A stretch of 64,000 nt of DNA from positions 2,053,001-2,117,000 of the forward strand of contig JAWNZC010000473.1 in assembly GCA_035771165.1 (NCBI GenBank), given 5' to 3'. Shown here piece after piece: positions 55,877-64,000 of this stretch. The notes under the pieces were generated by a model, which worked only from the letters and a program-made list of their open reading frames with translations, was not told the origin of the DNA and did not search any database. This DNA comes from Paragorgia papillata. Taxonomy: Eukaryota > Cnidaria > Anthozoa > Scleralcyonacea > Coralliidae. The position numbers and the translations under genes were made by a program. How positions within the stretch are numbered: the stretch's first letter is position 1; each line of letters begins with the position of its first letter.

Positions 55877-55996
55877 CCAGATTTCGTCTCCCTCGCTTTT
55901 TCTCCACGCGTGTAAAGTGGACTACACGCATGTCGAGATTAGCACCCTCACCGGGCTCCGGGCCTTCGGCCCTACGCCCGGGCTCGGGGATAACTA
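54789..55996. other. Extra 1.2-kb block within copy A
   Basis: Absent from copy B. It holds (TA)n at 55803-55868, a CGGGCTCCGGGCCTTCGGCC hairpin-like block near 55950, and otherwise AT-rich sequence. Bounded by TATATAAC-like strings on both sides. No gene. Confidence 0.5.
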
Positions 55997-56658
55997 TATA
56001 ATCTATATAACCGTATCCGATGAGGACATTCGAAGTTTAACGCAACCGAACGGTTCTCGCAAACCGCCCCAAAAAACTTAATATGATCGAAATCCGTCCT
56101 GAAATAATGAAACCGGCTAACTTTAATAGATCCCCTATATAAGATAAAGATAGTCTGTGAACACATCACTGAACACGTCCAAGTGGAGAAAGAACTCTTA
56201 ACTCCGAACAAATTCATCAGTCATTACAAGGCGACGAAAGAAAGCATGAAGATTGAGGGACTCTTCGTCTTCGGTTTGCAAAGTCTGACCGAAAGAGCCG
56301 AAACCTAGACTCGGCCTGCCACAGATAGCCCGAGTAATTAACAAATGAAGAGAAGTCAGACATAACTAAACATACCTGAACAGAATTGATTGGCCTGATC
56401 TCAATTTCAGCTTTTCTTGAAGTAGCTTCAGTTCATAATGAAAATTTAAATTATCTGTACCATTTTATACTGTCTGGTCAGGTGTGCGACAAGGGGGGGA
56501 GGCAGCTGCCCCCTGCCCTCACAGCACGGTGGCAGCACGGGGGCAACTAATTGCCCTTTCTCGTATGTTTAGAGGTATGTTTTTTAGAGGTCTGTTTTCT
56601 ACATGAATTGCCATTTGTATTATTGTATCAGTAAAGGACTTTCGTATTAATACCTCAA

Positions 56659-56859
56659 ATGTTTAAAAGAATTTTGAAGAATTTATTAAAAGAACGGCAA
56701 TTTGGAATACGATTAAAAGAACACAAAAAAGCTCTGTTGGCAAAGAGAATCACAAATTCCGCTTTCGCGGAATATAGCTTCAAGACAGACAGGAAATTGA
56801 ATTGGACAATGCCCCTATTATCAACTGCAACCCACGTTATTTTCAAAGAATTTGCTTGA
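56659..56859 (+). pseudogene. GIY-YIG endonuclease fragment (Penelope-type), copy A
   Basis: 66 residues with ERQFGIRLKEHKKALL followed by ITNSAFAEYSFKTDRKLNW. This matches the helical part of the Penelope-like GIY-YIG domain (R-x-x-EHK ... S-A-x-AEH). The GIY and YIG strands upstream are missing. It is identical in protein sequence to the copy at 60218-60418. Confidence 0.55.
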
Positions 56860-57489
56860 AAGCGTGGCACACAATGAGTAATGAGTAATGAGTAATGATT
56901 TATTTAACGTCGCAAACACAGGATGTGGTCGCCCAATCATCCGAGCCTGAGGCTCATGTTAAAAGTGCACGACATAAGCTAAGACCTAAGTGTCGATTTT
57001 ACGGATTTGAATATTAATGACCATTACGTACTATATATAAATACAGGTCCAAATGTCGACCTAGAAAACTAGTCAAAAGAGAGACCCCATGTTTCGACAC
57101 AAAGTTTTAGTGTCTTCATTGGGGGTTAGTACTTCTATTGTCTTTCTTATGTTTATTAACCCCTTACGAAAAATCCTATAGGAATTTGTAATTCCTACAG
57201 GAATTCCTATAGGATCCTATAGGAACAAATTTTCCTATCGGAATTTGAATAGGAATTAGTATAGGAAAATATGCTTCCTATAGGAATTCCTATAGCATCC
57301 TATAGGAACAAATTTTCCTATCTCTTTCCGCGGTCTCTGCAGTCATTAATCCCTAATTTTGATTCTCACCACCCTATCTCTCGCAAGAAGACTGTAGGAA
57401 AACTCTTTTAATGCATTTTAAAACGTGCTCGTCTCATTCCAAATACTGACAAATTAATCTAAACGCAAAGAAAATCAACATGTCGAGAA

Positions 57490-59200
57490 GCGAATTTTCA
57501 CACGGCCTCGAGTTTGCTTTGCCTTTGGAACCGTATAGGGAAAAAACCCCAGACATTATTTATGGATGATTGTCATTCGCACTGATATTCCTATTAAATT
57601 ATTCAAGTAAACACGAGAGCAACTAACCAAGTGTATCGGCTACGCCGGTTACCTACTGCACTATGCTTCCTGAAACTTTAATGAAAATTTGTATGGAAAA
57701 CGGCCAGTCGGCCAAGACTGTGAGTTCTTCATTGGATCTTTCTTCGAGAAACGAATTTACATGTTCCCGAATTTGCTGTGCTTTTGACATCATTTTGCGA
57801 AAGGATTATATTCGGACTATGGTGATATTAATATTCTAGTCAAACTTAGTCAAATAAACACGAGGACGTACGACGGGCGACGATTCAAGTTGTTAAACGA
57901 TTAAGTGTCGGGTATATATATAAGTGTGACGTTTGTATGGACGACGCTAGAACAGTAAGTTCTGCATTGATTGAATCTTTGCTTTAGTAATTCGAAGACT
58001 AATGTGTTTAGGAAAGTTATCTGGAAAAGTTCGTATACTAGCAAAGGGCTGTTTTGTTAACACCGGATTTATTATCGGCCAATACGTATGCATATGGCGA
58101 TGGCTTTCAATGTATAAGTCGTGAATATGTAAAATTGTCGAAGTAGCACTTGTCTACAATAATAAATTATCTTTAGAATCTTGTTCGTATAGTAAGATGA
58201 TTTCCTAACAAGCTAAATGTTGTTTTAACCATTTGTTGTTTTAACCATTTGTTGTTTTAACCATTTAAAGTGGAACGGTAACCTCCAGATGTGGGGTTGT
58301 TTTTATCCAAGAATTGGAGTAAAATTAATGAGTAAAAATTACCTCAAAAAATGGATGGTCCTGAACCTTTTTTTAACTCCAATTTTGAAGTAAAATTTAC
58401 TCCCTGCGGGAAATAACATTATACAAAGTAATGTCATTGTCAGGTTGAAGCCATGTTCAGTTCTGCAACTCCAATGCCGGAGAATTTTTTGCAAATATAC
58501 GGACATTTGTTCAAAGTTGTGAGGGAGACTATACGCGCATTAAATTGAATTTAATTCAGTGAAAATGAATCAGATCTGTGTGAATAGTGAAACAAAGCTA
58601 TGTTCAAGAAAATATTTTGCGTCACGTGCATTGTTCATATTAATTGAGTAGAAAAACTGACTATCAGGATCAAAGTCACTCATATTTGTTAAATAATTAT
58701 CTAAGGCAAAGGGATTAAAGATAAGATATTTGATTCGAAACAGACTTGTTACAAACATTGCATCAAGCTCTTGTCATAAATAGCAAACAGCATAATAAGC
58801 AAAGTAATAATTTAAATTGAGAAGATCTTAAAACTACAGTAAATAAATACCACTGACAATCGAGAAAATAGCTTAAAATAATAGCTGAAGGGAGAGATAC
58901 ACGCTAACTTTAACGTTAAATTAAATTAAATAACGTCAAACTAATGTCAACTAAAACAAAGCAGTATACAAATAGTCAAACCGGCAGTATTAATTAAAAA
59001 AGTAAGTCTTATAATAAAGTCAGACAACCGCATAGCCAAAAAATGATATCGTCTAAGGTTTGTCAGTCAAAATATATTTGGTCTGAGAGCTGACGTTTGA
59101 CCTCTGTGTAGTCAATGGTTTTGTCCTTGCTATACTTGCTTTCTTGCTGCCTTCTGCCATCTTAAATTTAGAATTTTCGTTTGGCACTTTTCGACTCTTA
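57490..59200. other. AT-rich spacer between copies A and B
   Basis: No gene. TTGTTTTAACCATTT occurs three times in tandem at about 58220-58268. Nothing else recognised. Confidence 0.4.
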
Positions 59201-60217
59201 TTAACTCATCCTCTTGATTAAATGTCAAATTCTGGCTGATTTTACGGTTTATTTAAAGAAATTGGTAAGGATTTGCAGGTCTTTAGCTATCGACTATGAC
59301 ATTTATATAAACAGTAATACCGTTTGTAATTAGACAAAAAATATTCGATTCGTATGACAGAGAGTGACTTGTTACGTCCGCTCCCAACGCTCCCAAGATC
59401 AATATCGCTTTTCGTTTCACTTACGGAAACATAACCGCGTTTTTCAGAAATCATTGCCAGTTCTCCAAAAAGCGCTCTACATATCTATACGCGGTTATAT
59501 ATAACGTATATAATTACTGGCATTACGTATATAATTATGGCGTATATAATTACTACATAATCTATATAACCGTATCCGATGATGACATTCAAAGTTTAAC
59601 GCAACCGAACGGTTCTCGCAAACCGCCCCGAAAAACCTAATATGATCGAAATCTGTCCTGAAATAATGAAACCGGCTAACTTTAATAGATCCCCTATATA
59701 AGATAAAGATAGTCTGTGAACACATCACTGAACACGTCCAAGTGGAGAAAGAACTCTTAACTCCGAACAAATTCATCAGTCATTACAAGGCGACGAAAGA
59801 AAGCATGAAGATTGAGGGACTCTTCGTCTTCGGTTTGCAAAGTCTGACCGAAAGAGCCGAAACCTAGACTCGGCCTGCCACAGATAGCCCGAGTAATTAA
59901 CAAATGAAGAGAAGTCAGACATAACTAAACATACCTGAACAGAATTGATTGGCCTGATCTCAATTTCAGCTTTTCTTGAAGTAGCTTCAGTTCATAATGA
60001 AAATTTAAATTATCTGTACCATTTTATACTGTCTGGTCAGGTGTGCGACCAGGGGGGGAGGCAGCTGCCCCCTGCCCTCACAGCACGGTGGCAGCACGGG
60101 GGCAACTAATTGCCCTTTCTCGTATGTTTAGAGGTATGTTTTTTAGAGGTCTGTTTTCTACATGAATTTCCATTTGTATTATTGTATCAGTAAAGGACTT
60201 TCGTATTAATACCTCAA

Positions 60218-60418
60218 ATGTTTAAAAGAATTTTGAAGAATTTATTAAAAGAACGGCAATTTGGAATACGATTAAAAGAACACAAAAAAGCTCTGTTGGC
60301 AAAGAGAATCACAAATTCCGCTTTCGCGGAATATAGCTTCAAGACAGACAGGAAATTGAATTGGACGATGCCCCTATTATCAACTGCAACCCACGTTATT
60401 TTCAAAGAATTTGCTTGA
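60218..60418 (+). pseudogene. GIY-YIG endonuclease fragment (Penelope-type), copy B
   Basis: Identical 66-residue frame to 56659-56859. It precedes, on the same strand, the RT remnant at 61260; Penelope-like elements often carry an upstream partial copy ending in the GIY-YIG region, which would explain the order. Confidence 0.55.
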
Positions 60419-60860
60419 AAGCGTGGCACATAATGAGTAATGAGTAATGAGTAATGAGTAATGATTTATTTAACGTCGCAAACACAGGATGTGGTCGCCC
60501 AATCATCCGAGCCAGAGGCTCATGTTAAAAGTGCACGACATAAGCTAAGACCTAAGTGTTGATTTTACGGATTTGAATATTAATGACCATTACGTACTAT
60601 ATATAAATACAGGTCCAAATGTCGACCTAGAAAACTAGTCAAAAGAGAGACCCCATGTTTCGACACAAAGTTTTAGTGTCTTCATTGGGGGTTAGTACTT
60701 CTATTGTCTTTCTTATGTTTATTAACCCCTTACGAAAAATCCTATAGGAATTTGTAATTCCTACAGGAATTCCTATAGGATCCTATAGGAACAAATTTTC
60801 CTATCTCTTTCCGGTCTCTGCAGTCATTGCTAATTTGGTCATTGCCCAACGGAGCTATTA

Positions 60861-61236
60861 GGGACTTTAAGATGCTAGGACGACGACGGCGGTTAAAACG
60901 CAAGATAAGTTTTACAATTTAAAGAAGTCACGGTTAACTGACTATTATATTTGATATTTGAAGCTAGTTTAATGACTTCCAAAACGCCGCAGCATTGCCC
61001 CTAAAATGATTGTAGTGTCTGTATTGAAGTCAATATCAAGCAACAGTTCTCATCTTTTGGCCGTTGACGTCGTCCTGAAGACGTGAAAATGCTCTAAGTG
61101 GCGTTGTAGAAAGAACGAGGATGACGTTGTGATTACTTTAGGACTGAAAATTATTCCTTTTCTTTGTTTTGCAAAAATAATTATTTTGTTTAAAGGACGT
61201 CGTCCTTGAGGTTGACGTCGTAGATCTTAAAGTCTC
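60861..61236. mobile_element. MITE with TATTA target duplication
   Basis: Ends GGGACTTTAAGAT and ATCTTAAAGTCTC are inverted repeats; TATTA is duplicated outside (60856-60860 and 61237-61241). The interior is rich in GACGACG / CGTCGTC. Same family as the fragment at 41215-41371 and probably the diverged stretch at 49140-49240. Confidence 0.8.
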
Positions 61237-61261
61237 TATTATCCGGCTGTTGCTAAGCCGC

Positions 61262-61880
61262 TGTTTTGAAAACGTTATGTTGATGACATCATCTCTGCTC
61301 TAGAACGAGAAAAAGTCACTGAGTTCCTCAATCACATAAACGATATTGAACCTTCCATTATAACTTTACCGCAGAATACGAAAATAATTCTTTTATAGCT
61401 TTTTTAGAAACTCTTGTCAAAAAGAAGCCTGACGGACGACACTCTACCGAGGTTTATCAAAAAAAGACACACACACATAGATATCTTAATTTTGATTCTC
61501 ACCACCCTATGTCTCATAAGAAGACTGTAGGAAAACTCTTTTAAAACGTGCTCGTCTCATTCCAAATACTGACAAATTAATCTAAACGCAAAGAAAATCA
61601 ACATGTTGTAAGCGCTCTCAAAGAAAACAATTGCCCTAAAGAATGTCTAGCCAATCTCTCAAAGGAACCTAAACGCATTGATGGAACTGACACTTAATTT
61701 TTCGAATATAATAATACCCTACATCAAAGGAACATCAGAACCTATTAAAATAATTTTAGCGAAACACAATGTAAAACTAGATCCCAAGGATAGTGCAAAG
61801 TTTCTAGTCAAAGATAATAACAATTTTTGCCACGTGTATGGACAGAGCTGCTAACCCGCAACCTGCCAGCCCATTTGCTA
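61262..61880 (+). pseudogene. Penelope-like reverse transcriptase remnant
   Basis: Translation across frames shows YVDD (catalytic motif, about 61278) followed by DIISALEREKVTEFLNHIND, IAFLETLVKKKPDGR, then HRYLNFDSHHPMSHKKTVGK and a LKRARLIPNTDKL-type segment, in the order of the C-terminal RT domain of Penelope-like elements. At least three frame changes and several stops break it. Confidence 0.65.
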
Positions 61881-62159
61881 AAGCAAAGCCCAATAATAAA
61901 ATAATACAAGCCAAAACTTAGACAAACAACCCAAAATAGAATCTCGAGGGATTCTTAAAGAGTCATTTTTTTCTTGTCAAGAAGGCAAAAAAAAATTATA
62001 AACTCCGACAAACATGAATACTGACGCTTTTGTGCCCTTCGCTATTGTTTTCCGGTCTGTTTAATAACATCAAGAGATCTTTTTTAACTCCTCGAAATTT
62101 TTGAATAAAAAGCTTGGTGCATCACAAGAGTTCCGATACTAATACGTATCGTGTGACGT

Positions 62160-62935
62160 CCAGTCGATCCAGATCAAAATTGACTAAAATCTGCCAAGTG
62201 GATGTAAAGATACACGAGTTTTTGTTGCCTTTACAAATTACGATCGTCTGATGATTATGTTGCTAGTGTCACGTTAAATCCTGCGTTAAATCGTCTGCAC
62301 AATCACGCGCTGAGTTCATGCAGGTACTGATACATGTAGAACTTAAACATTCATGTTTAATATATGGCCAGGGTTCTTCGTACAGTTGTTTATTGAACGC
62401 CAAATCAAAATACGAAGACAGTCTACAATTTCCAGTATAGAGAATTTGTTATTGAGCTGAGGTGCAAAACTGCTCGAGCATCACTTGTGTAAAATATAAC
62501 AGACACGAACCAACAACACACCACAAACTGACTTCACAACATCGTCAACATGCCAGACCATATTAAAGTTGAATTCCAGTCGATCCAGATCAAAATTGAG
62601 TAAAATCTGCCAAGTGGATATAAAGATACACGAGTTTTTGCCGCCTTTACAAATTACGATCGTCTGATGATTATGTTGCTAGCGTCACGTTAAATCCTGC
62701 GTTAAATCGTCTGCACAATCACGCGCTAAGTTCATGCAGGTACTGCTGATACATGTAGAACTTAAACATTCATGTTTAATATATGGCCAGGGTTCTTCGT
62801 ACAGTTGTTTATTGAACGCCAAATCAAAATACGAAGACAGTCTACAATCTCCAGAATAGAGAATTTGTTATTGAGCTGAGGTGCAAAACTTCACAACATC
62901 GTCAACATGCCAGACCATATTAAAGTTGAATATAA
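62160..62935. repeat. Tandem duplication of about 400 bp
   Basis: CCAGTCGATCCAGATCAAAA begins both copies (about 62160 and 62577). They are near-identical through ATATGGCCAGGGTTCTTCGT and ACAGTCTACAAT; the second copy lacks about 65 bases present in the first (around 62472-62537). Non-coding. Confidence 0.85.
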
Positions 62936-63354
62936 AGCTTTTAATATTTATTCGCACCTTCCGCTAGGCAGACAATAAATCCTTTCGTCCAGACCACATT
63001 TAATTAGCCATGCAGCTATAGAAAGTCGTTGTTTCGAGAAGAAAATTGATCGCTCCTTTGCGTTTCTCCGCCATTGTATTCGTCAGTCGCAAACAAAACC
63101 ACGCGTGCGCAGTGGTATTCTAATCTATTCCGGGGGGGAACTTCTTTCATTCTCGGTATATTACTGTGAGGCTACTCGAACCGGGACCACGTAGGAAAGT
63201 CGACCAATCAAAGCGCACCAATAGAACAAAGAAACACAAGGAAGTTATAGTCGAAATTACACAGTATTTCTCTTGTTTCAGCACACAGATGATTCAGGCG
63301 ATTACCCTATTCTGACTGTTTTATTGAGTTTTGTTTTAAGTTTTACTTGCGTAA

Positions 63355-63940
63355 AGCCTGGTTTCCATTTGGTTGCCACACGGATTGGTCGCAACTCGCA
63401 AGCGGCATAATGAAAGTATAAGCACTGGGCAGGCAGCTTTTCAACGGCTGGGTGCCTCAGGATTGTTTCGAGACTGGGGTTTACAGACGGGTTTGTTTCG
63501 ATATGGGTTTGTTTCGAGACAGGTTTGTTTCAAAACGGGTTTGTTTTCAGAAGGTTAACGGGTTTGTTTCCATGTGGGTTTGTTTTCAGACGGATTTGTT
63601 TCAAGACGGATTAACGTTTGTTTCAAGACGGGTTTCCCCCGTAGAAATCTATCTTGACGACAAACGCATCTGGAAACAAACCCGTCTCGAAATAAATCCG
63701 TCTTGTAAAAACCACGGGTAAAAACCCGTCTTTGAAACAATCAAGAGGCAGACGCGGTAAAAAATGAATACTAATTTTACGGTCGCCGAGATGGCGAGAT
63801 CGAACCATGCATTATTAGCAAATTTCTACAACCCTGCCGCTATAAACTGCTTTCCGCGGTCACAAACTGTCGCAAACAAATTTCTGTAATATTTATAGTT
63901 TCCATTTGGTCGACCATTGCGACCAAATGGAAACCAAAAA
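63355..63940. mobile_element. Fold-back element with GGGTTTGTTTC repeats
   Basis: GGTTTCCATTTGGTTGCC near the left and GCGACCAAATGGAAACC at the right are inverted ends. The interior has about ten direct GACGGGTTTGTTTC-type repeats (63477-63640) and then their reverse complements (63665-63740). TTTCCATTTGGTCG forms a second small palindrome at the right end. Confidence 0.7.
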
Positions 63941-64000
63941 GCACATGGTTCATCACTGATCTTGGTTTCACGGTTATTACGCGTGCACAATGAGTGCGTC

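Larger units (their letters stand above)
54478..57483. mobile_element. Penelope-like element remnant, copy A
   Basis: Near-identical to 59203-61604 (copy B) along its length except for an extra block at about 54789-55996 and a deletion at about 57347 relative to B. It includes the GIY-YIG fragment, TCCTATAGGAATT-rich palindromes (57170-57320) and a sequence whose translation matches the C-terminal RT region of Penelope-like elements (57354-57480). Confidence 0.7.
59203..61604. mobile_element. Penelope-like element remnant, copy B
   Basis: Second copy of the 54478-57483 repeat, same orientation, with only scattered differences over shared parts. It retains the RT segment missing from A and carries a separate MITE at 60861-61236. 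Confidence 0.7.

Noticed and set aside
63770..63812. tRNA-like GTCGCCGAGATGGCGAGATCGAACC
   Set aside because: Neither arm pairs properly and no anticodon loop can be placed.

Overview
The window looks like nuclear DNA of a marine invertebrate animal, most likely a cnidarian (anthozoan). It is AT-rich, has spliceosomal introns with GT..AG borders, and is full of short fold-back elements and minisatellites. It holds only a few cellular genes, and the animal-type CISD gene fits this view. The phylum is an inference.

Layout. 1-19295 is a repeat-rich stretch. It has a 1.2-kb fold-back element, a tyrosine-recombinase (Crypton-like) fragment, a divergent gene pair around 6.3 kb (a small unknown gene on minus, an interrupted Tnp2/CACTA-like transposase gene on plus at 6360-11584) and several tandem arrays. 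19302-33321 is a complete Polinton/Maverick (adintovirus-like) element of 14,020 bp, flanked by the perfect 6-bp target duplication CCTACG and bounded by long terminal inverted repeats of about 0.95 kb. 33634-35985 is a two-exon CISD (mitoNEET-type) gene on minus whose intron is stuffed with AT-rich arrays; exon 1 has an in-frame TGA. 37144-48894 is an eight-exon HypX/HoxX-like gene on minus (formyltransferase fused to enoyl-CoA hydratase), with many repeats in its introns. 49-64 kb is intergenic: fold-backs, a minisatellite with an insertion inside it, and two large copies of a Penelope-like element remnant.

The Polinton. Left to right: a Bcl-2-like gene inside the terminal repeat, a protein-primed DNA polymerase B with three introns, two tRNA-Leu genes (anticodons CAA and UAA) on the opposite strand, a small zinc-finger gene, the packaging ATPase and two small conserved proteins, all but the tRNAs on plus. 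Convergent to these, on minus, are the adenain-like protease, major capsid protein, pVI-like minor protein, penton-like protein, chromodomain integrase, a GRF zinc-finger protein and the second Bcl-2-like copy. This is a replication module facing a virion/integration module. Lesions: one-base frame breaks in polymerase and ATPase, an in-frame stop in the penton gene and a His-to-Tyr change at the protease catalytic position. A one-base homopolymer break also occurs in the well-conserved HypX gene, so some breaks may be assembly errors rather than decay.

Most novel: the Polinton-borne tRNA-Leu pair, the Bcl-2-like gene duplicated by the terminal repeats, the apparently inactive protease, and the animal HypX-like gene.
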